NCBI RefSeq assembly: GCF_019711395.1
Contig: NZ_JAIGNL010000001.1
Location: 1,364,001-1,428,000 of the forward strand
Source of the DNA: Qipengyuania xiapuensis
Lineage (GTDB): Bacteria > Pseudomonadota > Alphaproteobacteria > Sphingomonadales > Sphingomonadaceae
Reading direction: 5' to 3'
Length of the DNA stretch: 64,000 bases
Shown in pieces: positions 47,034-57,290 of this stretch. Position 1 is the stretch's first letter. Each line of letters begins with the position of its first letter. The notes under the pieces were generated by a model. That model was not told the DNA's origin. It saw only the letters and a list, made by a program, of their open reading frames with translations, and searched no databases. The position numbers were made by a program, and so were the translations under genes.

Positions 47034-47797
<764 letters not shown>

Positions 47798-47815
47798 GCA
47801 AAGCCCGCTAGGCGC

Positions 47816-48979
47816 TCAATTGGCGGCGCGCAAGGCTTCCTCGACCGTCTCGTGATAGCGGCGGATACCGCCTTCCATCGTCCCAAGCGTGAGTTCGGGC
47901 ACCGCTCCGGTGGCAAGGCCCTGCTGTCCCAGTTCGGCGGCCCGGAAGTCCTCGGAGGCGAATACGCCGCCGTCGAGCAGTGCCCAGCTGCGCTCCCAAT
48001 GATCGCGCGCCTTGTCGTTGGCGGGCGGTTCGGGGATGAGCATGAAGTCTTCGACCAGCGTGCGGTCATGCGCCTGCGGCATCATCACCATGAGATTAAT
48101 GTAATCGGGGCTCGGAATGACCAGCGCGCCCGGCATCAGCTGGTAGGCGAAAGTCACGACGCGGCGCATCTGCGCCATGTCGGTCAGGTCGACGCCATCC
48201 ATTTCCTCCAACCTGCCAACGGCACTGCGCGCATGCGGCCCGATCATGTCGCCGCTGGTCACGCCGTCCTTGAAGAAAGGCCCGATGGTCTGCGCATGAA
48301 GCCGGGTGACATGGTAGCTTTCGAGGAAGGCATCCATGATGAGCTTCCAGTTGCCCGCGACCTCGTGGGTCTTGCGACGGAACAGGAAATGTTCGCCCAT
48401 GCCGAGCGCTTCGAAATCCTCACCCACCTTCTTTGCAAAGGTGAAGTCGGCGGTTTCTTCCTTCGGGCTGAACCAGATGACGCCGCCTGTTTCCATCGAG
48501 GGTAGTTCGACCAGTCCCATCGATCCCTTGTCGAGATCGGGGAAGGTATCGGGGCGGGGCAGGGCGAGCAGCCGTCCGTCCACCGAATAGGTCCACGCGT
48601 GATAGGGACACACCAGCTTCTTGGTGCAGCTGACCTCATTGCCTTCGACGAGGCGAGTTCCGCGGTGACGGCACACGTTGAGAAAGACATGCGCCTTGCC
48701 GTCGGCGTCGCGCGTGATCAGCAGCGGACGGCCGGTCGCATCGTGCGGAACCGCCATTCCCGGATCGGGCAGGAGCGCGCTGGGGCAGAGGATCTGCGGC
48801 AGCCGGTCGTAGATGGCGCTCTTCTCACGCGCGAAATATTCAGGATCGGTATAGACATGCGCGGGCACCACGGTCTGGCCCAGGCCGTCGCGTGTCTTGT
48901 TGTCCGCAATATCCTGTGCGAGCGCCAGCATGCCATCGGTAGGCCGGCGTCCTTCGAGCAGCGTGGAGGAACCTCCCAT
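47816..48979 (-). CDS. Rieske 2Fe-2S ring-hydroxylating oxygenase, alpha-subunit-like
   Basis: A 387-residue protein from ATG 48979 (MGGSSTLLEGRR); longer in-frame starts run into the ampG promoter area. The Rieske domain has both ligand pairs: CRHRG and CPYHAWTY. The catalytic domain carries the mononuclear-iron stretch DAFLESYHVTRLHAQT. Such oxygenases hydroxylate aromatic rings, choline/carnitine-type compounds or other substrates with an electron-transfer partner; no reductase or beta subunit is next to it, so it probably uses a partner encoded elsewhere. Substrate unknown. It precedes rluB-rsmD in the same direction. Cytoplasmic. Confidence 0.85.
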   Translation of the reverse strand: MGGSSTLLEGRRPTDGMLALAQDIADNKTRDGLGQTVVPAHVYTDPEYFAREKSAIYDRLPQILCPSALLPDPGMAVPHDATGRPLLITRDADGKAHVFLNVCRHRGTRLVEGNEVSCTKKLVCPYHAWTYSVDGRLLALPRPDTFPDLDKGSMGLVELPSMETGGVIWFSPKEETADFTFAKKVGEDFEALGMGEHFLFRRKTHEVAGNWKLIMDAFLESYHVTRLHAQTIGPFFKDGVTSGDMIGPHARSAVGRLEEMDGVDLTDMAQMRRVVTFAYQLMPGALVIPSPDYINLMVMMPQAHDRTLVEDFMLIPEPPANDKARDHWERSWALLDGGVFASEDFRAAELGQQGLATGAVPELTLGTMEGGIRRYHETVEEALRAAN

Positions 48980-49050
48980 CGCGCCTGTTCCTTTCTCTCT
49001 CCGGCGGCTAGTGTCGCAAAAAATACGTCTCAAAGGAAGGACGCTAGGGA

Positions 49051-50781
49051 ATGGCCGAAGCGGTTGCAGAAAAGAAAAAATCCGCGTGGAAGGTCCTCGG
49101 GCTCGCACTCAGGAACAGAAAAACCGGTTTCATGCTGCTGTTCGGCTTTGCCAGCGGCCTGCCATTCGCGCTCTTCCTGGGCACGCTGTTCGCTTGGCTG
49201 ACCGAGGCGGAAGTCGACCTCGAGACGATGGGCATCTTCTCGCTCATCGGCCTTGCCTATGCATTCCAGTTCCTGTGGTCGCCGCTGATCGACAAGGTCA
49301 ACATACCGCTGCTGCGCCGCCTTGGCCGCCGCAAGCAGTGGATCGTGCCTGCACAGGTTCTGCTCGGCACCATCCTCGTGACGATGAGCGTGCTCGAACC
49401 CAAGAGCCAGCTTGGCTGGTTCAGCCTGCTTGCCGGTATCGGTGCCTTCGCCAGCGCGACGCAGGACATCGCGATCAACGCCTGGCGTATCGACGTTGCC
49501 GACGATGAGGCGACGATCGATATCCTCTCGACCGTCTACCAGATGGGCTACCGTCTATCGTCACTCGTGGGGGGCGCGTTCGGCCTCATCATCGCCGCAC
49601 GTATCGGTTGGCCGGAGACCTATGCGCTGATGGGCGCGATCCTGCTGGCTGTCGGTTTTGTCGGTTTGTGGGCGCCCAACGCCTCGGAAACTGACGCGGA
49701 CGTGGCGACCGAGAGCGAGTTGCAGGTCCGCGCGCTGCGCAAGGCGGGCGAACTTTCGCCAACTGTCCGCAACCGTGCGCTGGCGCTGGTCGGACTGCTC
49801 TGGGCAGGCGCGATCGGCATTGTCCTCGCCTTCATGATCATGTCGATGACCTATGCGCCGGAAGACCGGCCGAACCCGACCGAGTTCACGCTCAATATCG
49901 GCCCGTGGATCATCGTGGCGACGATTATCCTGCCCGCACTGATTGCAGGCTGGCTGGCTTCCAAGAAGGCGAAGGGCGAACACCTCCTAACCGAGGACGA
50001 GGCACCCGCGACAGGCGGCGCTTATGCGCTCGACCACCTGTATCGCGCGCTCGTGCTTCCGCTGGTAGAGTTCGTCGGCCGCATGGGCTGGTCGCTCGTG
50101 CTGATCCTCGCCGTGGTCCTCACCTATCGTATCTGCGACGCGATCTGGGGTACCTTTGCCTACCCGTTCTACCTCGGTGAGCTCGAGTACACGAATGACG
50201 ATGTCGCCTTCGCCTCGAAGTTCTTCGGAGTGGGCGCAATCATCGCAGGTCTCGCACTTGGCGGCTTCATGCTGACCTCGATCGGCCGCATGGCGACACT
50301 GCTGATCGGCGGTGTCCTCGCAGCGCTGACCAACCTGCTTTATGCCGACATGGCCATGGGCGGAGCCAACATGCAGGCCTTCAGCGATGCGGTGGGCTTC
50401 ACTTACCTCATCTCGCAGATCCCCGAGATCGGCGATCCGGAACTCGCAAAGCTCACGATCACCATCGCTTTCGAGAACCTCGCGATCGGCATCGCGGGAG
50501 CCGCCTATATCGCCTGGCTGTCCTCGATCGTGTCGAAGAAGTTCAGCGCCGTGCAGTATGCGCTGCTGTCCTCGCTGACGCTGCTGGTCGGCACCCTCGG
50601 ACGCGGCGCGCTGGGCGAGATGATCGAGAACCAGGGGTATTACGACGTCTTCATCCTGACGACATGGATTGGCCTCGCTGCAGCAGTGCTCGTGTGCTTC
50701 GAATGGTACCGCGAGAGCCGCGGCAAGGCTGCTGCAGGCATCGTCGCACCCGAAGCCGGCGAGCGCGTTCCCGCGGAGTGA
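49051..50781 (+). CDS. ampG: AmpG-like muropeptide permease (MFS)
   Basis: A 576-residue membrane protein with about twelve to fourteen hydrophobic segments. The N-terminus FGFASGLPFALFLGTLFAWL and SATQDIAINAWRIDV are hallmarks of AmpG, which imports anhydro-muropeptides for cell-wall recycling and, where present, AmpC beta-lactamase induction. It is longer than E. coli AmpG (491), with extra sequence in the middle (a loop around SKKAKGEHLLTEDEAPATGG) and at the C-terminus. A good ribosome site (AAGGAAGG) is upstream. No ampR or ampC is in the window. It ends directly against the stop of convergent folC. Confidence 0.85.
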   Translation: MAEAVAEKKKSAWKVLGLALRNRKTGFMLLFGFASGLPFALFLGTLFAWLTEAEVDLETMGIFSLIGLAYAFQFLWSPLIDKVNIPLLRRLGRRKQWIVPAQVLLGTILVTMSVLEPKSQLGWFSLLAGIGAFASATQDIAINAWRIDVADDEATIDILSTVYQMGYRLSSLVGGAFGLIIAARIGWPETYALMGAILLAVGFVGLWAPNASETDADVATESELQVRALRKAGELSPTVRNRALALVGLLWAGAIGIVLAFMIMSMTYAPEDRPNPTEFTLNIGPWIIVATIILPALIAGWLASKKAKGEHLLTEDEAPATGGAYALDHLYRALVLPLVEFVGRMGWSLVLILAVVLTYRICDAIWGTFAYPFYLGELEYTNDDVAFASKFFGVGAIIAGLALGGFMLTSIGRMATLLIGGVLAALTNLLYADMAMGGANMQAFSDAVGFTYLISQIPEIGDPELAKLTITIAFENLAIGIAGAAYIAWLSSIVSKKFSAVQYALLSSLTLLVGTLGRGALGEMIENQGYYDVFILTTWIGLAAAVLVCFEWYRESRGKAAAGIVAPEAGERVPAE

Positions 50782-52071
50782 TCAGTCCGGCAGTTCGTCG
50801 TTGAGACGCAGCACCTCGCCGGCGAGGTAGAGAGAGCCCGCGATCAGCACCGGCAATCCGTCATCGGGCAGTGCTGCGAGCGCCGTAGGGACATCCTGTG
50901 CCTCGCGCGCCTCGTCCCCGAATGTACAGGCGGGGTGCCAGTCGTGCCCGGGGACGGGGACCACGGTAACGGTCGAGATCGAGTCGCCCAGTGGACCCGT
51001 AATGGCTGTCGGGTCTTTCGCATCGAGCATTCCGACGACGAGGTGCAGCCTCTGGCCTGCAAAGTGCTTGCCGAGGATGGCACCGGCGGAAGGGTTGTGC
51101 CCGCCATCGAGCCAGATCTCTCGGTCGCCGGTAAGCGGGCCGGGCGCGAGTCGCTGGAGTCGCGCAGGCCAGGTCGCGGTGCGGATGCCTTCAGCCAGCG
51201 CATCGCGCGAGATTGAAATGTAATCCTGATGGCGGAGCATAGCGACGGCCAGCGCGGCATTCTCGGGCTGGTGAGGGCCGGGGAGGCTTGGCAGCGGCAA
51301 GACGAGTTCGCCATGCCGGTCGGAATAGTGGAGACCTGTTCCGCTCTCGCTCATCGACCACTCACGCCCACGCATGGCCAGCGGAGCGCCATTGCGAGCT
51401 GCAGCGGTCTCGACCTCGTGGGTCGCCTCGTCCGGATAGGAGAGCGTCACGAGTGACGAACCGGGCTTCGCGATCCCGGCCTTTTCGAAGGCGATACGAG
51501 CAATCGGCACATCAGGAGTGCCCTCTTCGGGCGCGAGCAGGAACCGTTCGTGATCGATGCCGAGCGCGGCGATCCCGCAGGCGGCGGGCTTTTCGAGCAC
51601 ATTGGTCGCGTCGAAGCGTCCGCCAAGACCGACTTCCACCACGCAAACATCCGCCGGGACGCGCGCGAATTCGGTGAAGGCGGCGGCTATGGTCACTTCG
51701 AAGAAGCTAGGGTTCAGGTCCTCACCGGCGTCAAGGACCTCGGCAAGCAGATCGGCCAGTCTGTCGTCCGAAATCAGCTCACCGGCGACTCGTATGCGCT
51801 CGTTGTAGCGCACCAGGTGCGGGCTGGTGGTCATGTGGACCTTGTAGCCCTCTGCCTCCAGCATCGCGCGCAGGAAGGCGCAGGTGGAGCCTTTGCCGTT
51901 TGTCCCGGCAACATGGAAGGTCGGCGGCAGTTTGTGATGCGGATTGCCGAGCCTCTCCAGAAGTGCGCGGATCGTATGGAGGCCCAGTCGCCCGTCGGGC
52001 ACACTCAAGCGCCCCAGCCGGTCGAGCTGGGCTTGCACCTTGGCATTCTCGGAGCGGGCGAAGTCCCGCAT
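50782..52071 (-). CDS. folC: Dihydrofolate synthase / folylpolyglutamate synthase
   Basis: A 429-residue Mur-ligase-family enzyme. P-loop HVAGTNGKGSTCAFL, substrate region TTSPHLVRYNERIRV, EVGLGGRFDATNVL, and C-terminal WLDGGHNPSAGAI. It adds glutamate to dihydropteroate and then to reduced folates. It lies 8 nt after accD in the same direction; accD-folC is a common alphaproteobacterial pair, usually following trp genes as here. The stop abuts the ampG stop with no spacer. Cytoplasmic. Confidence 0.94.
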   Translation of the reverse strand: MRDFARSENAKVQAQLDRLGRLSVPDGRLGLHTIRALLERLGNPHHKLPPTFHVAGTNGKGSTCAFLRAMLEAEGYKVHMTTSPHLVRYNERIRVAGELISDDRLADLLAEVLDAGEDLNPSFFEVTIAAAFTEFARVPADVCVVEVGLGGRFDATNVLEKPAACGIAALGIDHERFLLAPEEGTPDVPIARIAFEKAGIAKPGSSLVTLSYPDEATHEVETAAARNGAPLAMRGREWSMSESGTGLHYSDRHGELVLPLPSLPGPHQPENAALAVAMLRHQDYISISRDALAEGIRTATWPARLQRLAPGPLTGDREIWLDGGHNPSAGAILGKHFAGQRLHLVVGMLDAKDPTAITGPLGDSISTVTVVPVPGHDWHPACTFGDEAREAQDVPTALAALPDDGLPVLIAGSLYLAGEVLRLNDELPD

Positions 52072-52079
52072 GGGAGGGG

Positions 52080-52928
52080 TCAGGCCGCTTCCGCAGGCGC
52101 GAGATAGTCGATGATCGTCGCCAGCGTGTCGCGCAAGTCGTGGCGGTGGACGACCATGTCGACCATGCCGTGCTTGTGCAGGTACTCGGCCCGCTGGAAG
52201 CCGTCGGGCAGCTGTTCGCGGATCGTGTCCTGGATCACGCGCTGGCCGGCAAAGCCGATGAGCGCACCGGGCTCGGCAATATGGACATCGCCCAGCATCG
52301 CATAGCTTGCGGTAACGCCGCCCGTGGTCGGGTCGGTCAGCACGACGATATAGGGCAGGCCTGCCTCTTTCAGGCGGCGCGTCATCACGGTCGCCTTGGG
52401 CATCTGCATCAGGCTGAGAATGCCTTCCTGCATGCGCGCACCGCCGGCGGCGGTGACGACGATGTAGGGTGCACGCAGTGTCAACGCGCGCTCTGCGCCC
52501 TGGCAGAAGGCAGTACCTACGGCCATGCCCATGCTTCCGCCCATGAAGGTGAAGTCCTGAACGCCGACTACAGCAGGCTTGCCCTCAATCGTGCCTTCAC
52601 CGACGAGGAATGCGTCCTTGTGCGGGCTCTTGGCGCGCGCCTGCTTCAGGCGGTCGGTGTACTTCTTCGAATCGCGGAACTTGAGCGGGTCTTCGGTCAC
52701 CTCCGGCACGGGAAGCGTCTGGAATCCTTCGTCGAGCAGCATGGCGAGGCGCTTGTCGGCGCCGATGCGGCCATGGTGGTCGCAGCGCGGACAGACGTCG
52801 GCATTCTCGGCATATTCCTGCCCGAACACCATCTGCTGGCAGTTGGGACACTTGACCCACAGGTCCTTGTCGGTGCTGCGCTTGGGCAGCCAGGAGATCG
52901 AATTGCGTACGCGTGTGAACCAGTTCAT
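52080..52928 (-). CDS. accD: Acetyl-CoA carboxylase, carboxyltransferase beta subunit
   Basis: A 282-residue protein starting [17 protein letters not shown]. The N-terminal zinc ribbon CPNCQQM...CPRCDHH is present, then the crotonase-like carboxyltransferase core ([55 protein letters not shown] split over the active site). With AccA it transfers the carboxyl group from biotin-BCCP to acetyl-CoA, making malonyl-CoA for fatty-acid synthesis. The start overlaps the trpA stop by 4 nt (52925-52928). Confidence 0.96.
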   Translation of the reverse strand: MNWFTRVRNSISWLPKRSTDKDLWVKCPNCQQMVFGQEYAENADVCPRCDHHGRIGADKRLAMLLDEGFQTLPVPEVTEDPLKFRDSKKYTDRLKQARAKSPHKDAFLVGEGTIEGKPAVVGVQDFTFMGGSMGMAVGTAFCQGAERALTLRAPYIVVTAAGGARMQEGILSLMQMPKATVMTRRLKEAGLPYIVVLTDPTTGGVTASYAMLGDVHIAEPGALIGFAGQRVIQDTIREQLPDGFQRAEYLHKHGMVDMVVHRHDLRDTLATIIDYLAPAEAA

Positions 52929-53725
52929 GCGGAGGCCTTTGCCGCCGAATGGACCGCCTTGGCAAGGCTTGCAGTGTATTCGCGCAGCTTTTCCGGCGCC
53001 TTTTCGCCATGCTCGCCGACCAGTTCGACGAGCGCCGAGCCGACGACCACGCCATCCGCGACCTCGGCAATTTCTGCAGCCTGCTCGGGTGTACGAACAC
53101 CGAAGCCGACGGCGACCGGGATATCGGTCGACTGCTTGATGCGGCTGACATTCGCTTCGATGGATTCGATCGCCGCCTGCTGCATGCCGGTGATGCCGGC
53201 CACGGCGACGTAGTAGAGGAAGCCGGACGATCCTTCGAGAACCTGAGGCAGGCGCTTCGCATCGGTGGTCGGCGTGGCGAGACGGATGGGCGCGATGCTT
53301 CTCTCGCGCAGGGCCGGGCCGAGCGCATCGTCTTCCTCGGGCGGGATATCGACGCAGATCACGCCGTCCGCGCCCGCTTCCTTGGCGGCATTGGCGAACC
53401 ATTCGGGCCCGCGGCGGATCATCGGGTTGGCATAGCCCATGAGCACCAGCGGCACCTCGGGATGACGTTCGCGGAACTTGCGCGCGATGCGCAGCACATC
53501 GGCAGTCGTCGTCCCCGCACCGAGCGAGCGCAGGTTCGCTGCCTGGATCGCGGGGCCATCGGCCATGGGATCGGTGAAGGGCATGCCCAGCTCGATCACA
53601 TCCGCACCGCCCTCGACCAGCGCGTCGAGATTGGCCGCAGTGTCGCCATCACCCGCGGTGACGAAACAGACGAGCGCGGGGTGGGGCTTGGAGAAGGCGT
53701 TGGAGAGGCGGCTTTCGGCGCTCAT
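52925..53725 (-). CDS. trpA: Tryptophan synthase alpha subunit
   Basis: A 266-residue TIM-barrel enzyme that cleaves indole-3-glycerol phosphate to indole, which channels to TrpB. Motifs: [29 protein letters not shown] (split signature with catalytic Glu and Asp), LMGYANPM, and [13 protein letters not shown] near the phosphate site. Length is normal. It is separated from the upstream small membrane gene by 184 nt that contain a tandem 9-bp repeat, and is translationally coupled to accD. Cytoplasmic. Confidence 0.95.
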   Translation of the reverse strand: MSAESRLSNAFSKPHPALVCFVTAGDGDTAANLDALVEGGADVIELGMPFTDPMADGPAIQAANLRSLGAGTTTADVLRIARKFRERHPEVPLVLMGYANPMIRRGPEWFANAAKEAGADGVICVDIPPEEDDALGPALRERSIAPIRLATPTTDAKRLPQVLEGSSGFLYYVAVAGITGMQQAAIESIEANVSRIKQSTDIPVAVGFGVRTPEQAAEIAEVADGVVVGSALVELVGEHGEKAPEKLREYTASLAKAVHSAAKASA

Positions 53726-53909
53726 GATTTGGTCGGCAATCCTACAGCTTGGAACACTTGGAACACGGTCTAGGCGGAAAAACTATCCTGTGCCGAAAAT
53801 GGCGGATAAGCGAGGGTGGAAGACCGGGAATCAGCATCAAAACGGTCTTATGTCAGACCCGAGGGCGAGTAGGACATAGGCATTTCTCGATAGGTGGGCA
53901 TTGCAAGGG

Positions 53910-54140
53910 TCATGGCTTCGGCCTCAGCCACATCCATCCGAGGATCAGGAAAGTGAGGGCGCCGCATGACAATGCGGCGAAGAACACCGCCATTTCCTGC
54001 ATGCCCGGCATGTAGTTGTTGATGAAGTCGCTATCTGCGCGCCTCAGTCTGGCAGAAGCCAACCGATACCAGATGGCGGCGCAAATCCACATCAGCGCTT
54101 GCAATGCGGCAGTCAGCAGGAGCCGCCAGTCTCTCGTCAC
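53910..54140 (-). CDS. Small two-helix membrane protein between trpB and trpA
   Basis: A 76-residue protein from GTG 54140, whose start overlaps the trpB stop (GTGA at 54140-54137), a strong sign of real, coupled translation. Two hydrophobic helices (about 6-24, [19 protein letters not shown]; and about 48-69, [21 protein letters not shown]) are joined by a charged loop. No family is recognised. A role in tryptophan synthesis is not implied; it may only share the transcript. Function unknown. Confidence 0.7.
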   Translation of the reverse strand: MTRDWRLLLTAALQALMWICAAIWYRLASARLRRADSDFINNYMPGMQEMAVFFAALSCGALTFLILGWMWLRPKP

Positions 54141-55351
54141 ATTTCCACTCCCAGCCGTTCGGCGACTGTGAAGATGTCTTTGTCGCCGCGCCCGCACAGG
54201 TTGGCGAGGATCACGCTGTCTTTCGGCATGTCCTTCGCGATCTTCGCCACGGCCGCGATGGCGTGGCTGGGTTCGAGGGCGGGAATGATGCCTTCGGTGC
54301 GGCAGAGGAGCTGGAAGGCTTCGAGCGCTTCCTCGTCGGTCACGGCGGTGTATTCGACGCGCTCCATTTCCTTCAGCCAGGCGTGCTCGGGGCCGATGCC
54401 GGGATAGTCGAGGCCGGCACTGATCGAGTGACCTTCGGTGATCTGGCCGTCCTCGTCCTGCAGCAGGTAGGTCTTGTTGCCGTGCAGTACACCGGGAACG
54501 CCGCCGAGCAGGCTGGCTGCGTGCTCATCTCCGTCGAGGCCGTGGCCTGCAGCTTCGACGCCGAGCATCTTCACTTCAGGATCGTCGAGGAAGGGATGGA
54601 ACAGGCCCAGCGCATTCGAGCCGCCACCGATGGCTGCCACCAGCAGGTCCGGCAAGCGGCCGATGCGGTCCTGCATCTGCTGGCGCGCCTCGCGGCCGAT
54701 CACGCTCTGGAAGTCGCGGACAAGCTCGGGGTAGGGGTGAGGACCTGCGGCGGTGCCGATGATGTAGAAGGTGTCGTGGACGTTCGCGACCCAGTCGCGC
54801 AGGCCCTCGTTCATGGCATCCTTTAGCGTCGCGCCGCCGCTGGTGACGGGGACGACTTCGGCGCCGAGCAGTTTCATGCGAAAGACATTGGGCGACTGAC
54901 GCTTCACGTCCTCTGCACCCATGTAGATCACGCAAGGGAGGCCAAAACGCGCGCAAACGGTAGCCGTGGCCACGCCGTGCTGGCCTGCACCGGTCTCCGC
55001 GATGATACGCGTCTTGCCCATGCGGCGTGCGAGAAGGATCTGCCCGATGCAATTGTTGATCTTGTGCGCGCCAGTGTGATTGAGCTCGTCACGCTTGAAC
55101 CAGACCTGCGCGCCGCCGAGCGCTTCGGTCAGCCGCTCTGCGAAATAGAGCGGGCTGGGGCGGCCGACATAGTGTTCGAGCAGGTCGTCGAATTCGCGCT
55201 GGAATTCCGGATCGGCCTGCGCGGCACGATATTCGCGCTCGAGGTCGAGGATCAGCGGCATCAGCGTTTCGGCGACATAACGTCCGCCATAGTCGCCGAA
55301 ATGGCCCCGCTCGTCGGGCTGGTTGCGGTAAGTGTTGGGATTGCTTGCCAT
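54137..55351 (-). CDS. trpB: Tryptophan synthase beta subunit
   Basis: A 404-residue PLP enzyme that condenses indole and serine into tryptophan. Typical start ([27 protein letters not shown]), PLP Lys in [25 protein letters not shown], and phosphate-binding GGGSNALG. Normal length. It is the first gene of the leftward cluster trpB, 76-aa gene, trpA, accD, folC. trpF, which often precedes trpB in this group, is absent; instead a chorismate mutase gene faces away 91 nt upstream. Confidence 0.96.
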   Translation of the reverse strand: MASNPNTYRNQPDERGHFGDYGGRYVAETLMPLILDLEREYRAAQADPEFQREFDDLLEHYVGRPSPLYFAERLTEALGGAQVWFKRDELNHTGAHKINNCIGQILLARRMGKTRIIAETGAGQHGVATATVCARFGLPCVIYMGAEDVKRQSPNVFRMKLLGAEVVPVTSGGATLKDAMNEGLRDWVANVHDTFYIIGTAAGPHPYPELVRDFQSVIGREARQQMQDRIGRLPDLLVAAIGGGSNALGLFHPFLDDPEVKMLGVEAAGHGLDGDEHAASLLGGVPGVLHGNKTYLLQDEDGQITEGHSISAGLDYPGIGPEHAWLKEMERVEYTAVTDEEALEAFQLLCRTEGIIPALEPSHAIAAVAKIAKDMPKDSVILANLCGRGDKDIFTVAERLGVEM

Positions 55352-55442
55352 GTGGCCCTATTGCCGAGGTGAAGCAGACAAGTCGAGTGAGGGTTTCGTT
55401 TGTCCTCGACAAGCCGAATTCAAACCGCCATTCGGCGCGGCC

Positions 55443-55754
55443 ATGAAGGACGGAATCAAGCTTCCCGAAGACTGCAACGACATGCGCGAGGTGCGCGAAG
55501 GTGTCGATGCGACCGACCGCGAACTGATGGCGCTGCTGGACCGGCGCTTCGGCTACATGCGCGCCGCCGCGCGGATCAAGACCGATCGTGGCGTTGTGCG
55601 CGACGAGGCGCGCAAGACCGAAGTTATCGACAATGCCCGCCACGATGCCTCGGCCCGCGAGCTGCCGGCCGAAAAAATCGCTGAAATCTGGGAGCTTCTG
55701 GTCGAAACCTCGATCGCTTACGAACTGGTCGAGTGGGACCGAATCCGCAGCTGA
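55443..55754 (+). CDS. aroQ: Chorismate mutase, AroQ class
   Basis: A 103-residue all-helical protein. EVREGVDATDRELMALLDRRFGYM and RAAARIKTDRG match the first helix and the catalytic Arg/Lys of monofunctional AroQ mutases; AEIWELLVETSIAYE is the C-terminal helix. It turns chorismate into prephenate, directing flux to Phe and Tyr, while the divergently transcribed trpB lies on the competing tryptophan branch. ATG 55443 gives the typical start. PchB-type isochorismate lyases share this fold, but no siderophore gene is near. Cytoplasmic. Confidence 0.86.
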   Translation: MKDGIKLPEDCNDMREVREGVDATDRELMALLDRRFGYMRAAARIKTDRGVVRDEARKTEVIDNARHDASARELPAEKIAEIWELLVETSIAYELVEWDRIRS

Positions 55755-55773
55755 TCGCGACCCTAGAGGGCGC

Positions 55774-56001
55774 TTAGTTGCCCTGGTTGAACTCCTGCCA
55801 GCCTTCCTTGGTCAGGCAAACGCGCTCCTTGCGGCGGCTGCTCATGTCCATGCGGATGTAGCGGCAGATCTTCTTGTTGTCCGACTTCTCGGTCGCCTGC
55901 ACTTCTGTCTTCTCGCCTTCGTCCTTCTTTTCTTCCGGCTCGCCTGCGAGAGCGGGCATCGAAAGAGCGGCAAGGGCGAGAACAGGCAGTGCGAGGCGCA
56001 T
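55774..56001 (-). CDS. Small secreted protein with paired cysteines (sphingomonad-type)
   Basis: A 75-residue protein: signal peptide (residues 1-19, ending PALAG), a Lys/Glu-rich linker, and a short C-terminal domain KKICRYIRMD...RVCLTKEGWQEF with two cysteines. The C-R-x-I ... R-V-C-x-T-x-x-x-W pattern recurs in many small exported sphingomonad proteins (recollection, not searched). Probably periplasmic with one disulfide. It converges with the chorismate mutase gene, 19 nt apart. Function unknown. Confidence 0.75.
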   Translation of the reverse strand: MRLALPVLALAALSMPALAGEPEEKKDEGEKTEVQATEKSDNKKICRYIRMDMSSRRKERVCLTKEGWQEFNQGN

Positions 56002-56093
56002 TAGAAATTCCTTGAATTGTCAGGAGATTTAGTTCGCTGGCGGGCTAACCAGACTTCCATGAACCGTCGATGACAATTCGACGAACTACTTCG

Positions 56094-56822
56094 TTACTTC
56101 TTCGGTCCTCTTTGGAGCGAAGAAAGTACTCCGCGAAGCGTGCGCACTTCGAGGTGGTTCCAGCCCGGTTTGGTAAGCACACCGCGCAAGGTCCTGCGCG
56201 TGGCCTCGGCGCGCGCCTCGGGAAGGAAATAGCCCTTCGGCTCCAGCATGCCCTCGAGATGGCCGATCAGGCCTTCGAGCTCTTCCTGCGGCGCGGGCGG
56301 AAGGAGTTCTTCCTGCGTTGGCTGCACGAGGCTCTCGTGCTTGGACCATTCATAGGCGCACAGGATCACGGCCTGTGCGAGGTTGAGCGAACCGAATTCC
56401 GGGTTGATGGGCACGGTGAGGATGGCGCGGGCGAGGGCAACGTCCTCGGTTTCGAGGCCCGAGCGCTCCGGCCCGAAGAGGATCGCGCTGCGTCCTTCGG
56501 CAGCTGCCATCTCGCGGCTTGCTTCCTCGGGCGTGTAGACGGGCTTTGTCACGCCACGCTTGCGCACCGTGGTCGCATAGACATGCGCGCAGTCGGCCAC
56601 TGCCTCGGCGGTGCAGGAATAGACCTTGGCGTTCTCCAGCACGATATCAGCGCCCGCCGCTGCCGGGCCCGCGTCTGGATTGGGCCAGCCGTCGCGCGGC
56701 TCGACCATGCGCATTTCGGTCAGCCCGAAGTTGAGCATGGCGCGTGCCGCCTTGCCGATATTCTCACCCAGTTGCGGACGGACGAGAACGACGACGGGCT
56801 TGCGCTCGTCAGGGGCGCCCAT
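56094..56822 (-). CDS. trmJ: tRNA/rRNA ribose methyltransferase, TrmJ-like (SPOUT)
   Basis: A 242-residue SPOUT methyltransferase from ATG 56822, overlapping the end of nrdR by 14 nt; a longer start at 56849 is possible. Motifs: [20 protein letters not shown] (motif 1 with the conserved Arg), [11 protein letters not shown] (motif 2) and [18 protein letters not shown] (motif 3, SAM knot). TrmJ makes 2'-O-methylated residue 32 in tRNAs; related group-1 enzymes act on other RNAs, so the target is inferred. It is the last gene of the rpiB-glyA-107 aa-nrdR-trmJ cluster. Confidence 0.88.
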   Translation of the reverse strand: MGAPDERKPVVVLVRPQLGENIGKAARAMLNFGLTEMRMVEPRDGWPNPDAGPAAAGADIVLENAKVYSCTAEAVADCAHVYATTVRKRGVTKPVYTPEEASREMAAAEGRSAILFGPERSGLETEDVALARAILTVPINPEFGSLNLAQAVILCAYEWSKHESLVQPTQEELLPPAPQEELEGLIGHLEGMLEPKGYFLPEARAEATRRTLRGVLTKPGWNHLEVRTLRGVLSSLQRGPKK

Positions 56823-57276
56823 TGGCGGCTTCCTGCACGGTGCTGGCAAACTCCTCGAAGTCGCGTGCTTCGCTGAAGTCGCGATAGACCGAGGCGAAGC
56901 GGATGTAGGCGACGCTGTCGAGCTGGCGCAGGCCGTCCATCACGAGTTCGCCGATCTTCTGTGATGGGATTTCGGGTTCACCGGCCGTTTCGACCTGTCG
57001 CTGGATACCGCTGACGAGCTGGTCGATCTGCTCCTGCGCGACCTCGCGCTTGCGACAGGCGAGCGAGATCGACTGCTCGAGCTTCGAACGGTCGAACGCC
57101 TCGCGCCGGTCGCCCGACTTCACGACGGTAACCTCGCGCAACTGTACGCGTTCAAAAGTGGTGAAGCGGGCTCCGCACTTGGAGCACTGGCGCCGGCGAC
57201 GGATCGATGTCGAGTCCTCGGTGGGACGCGAATCCTTCACCTGACTGTCGTCATGGGCGCAGAATGGGCAACGCAT
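56809..57276 (-). CDS. nrdR: Transcriptional repressor NrdR
   Basis: A 155-residue regulator. Zinc ribbon [13 protein letters not shown]...[14 protein letters not shown], then an ATP-cone domain ([24 protein letters not shown] split at usual positions) and [15 protein letters not shown]. It represses ribonucleotide reductase genes in response to (d)ATP by binding NrdR boxes; no nrd gene is in the window. The place after glyA is common in proteobacteria. Normal length. Cytoplasmic DNA-binding protein. Confidence 0.95.
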   Translation of the reverse strand: MRCPFCAHDDSQVKDSRPTEDSTSIRRRRQCSKCGARFTTFERVQLREVTVVKSGDRREAFDRSKLEQSISLACRKREVAQEQIDQLVSGIQRQVETAGEPEIPSQKIGELVMDGLRQLDSVAYIRFASVYRDFSEARDFEEFASTVQEAANGRP

Positions 57277-57290
57277 TCAGGTATTTCCGG

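Noticed and set aside
53749-53766. SOS-like GAAC repeat before trpA
   Set aside because: The two GAAC cores are separated by 5 nt, not 7, so this is not a LexA site; it is kept only as an unexplained tandem repeat.
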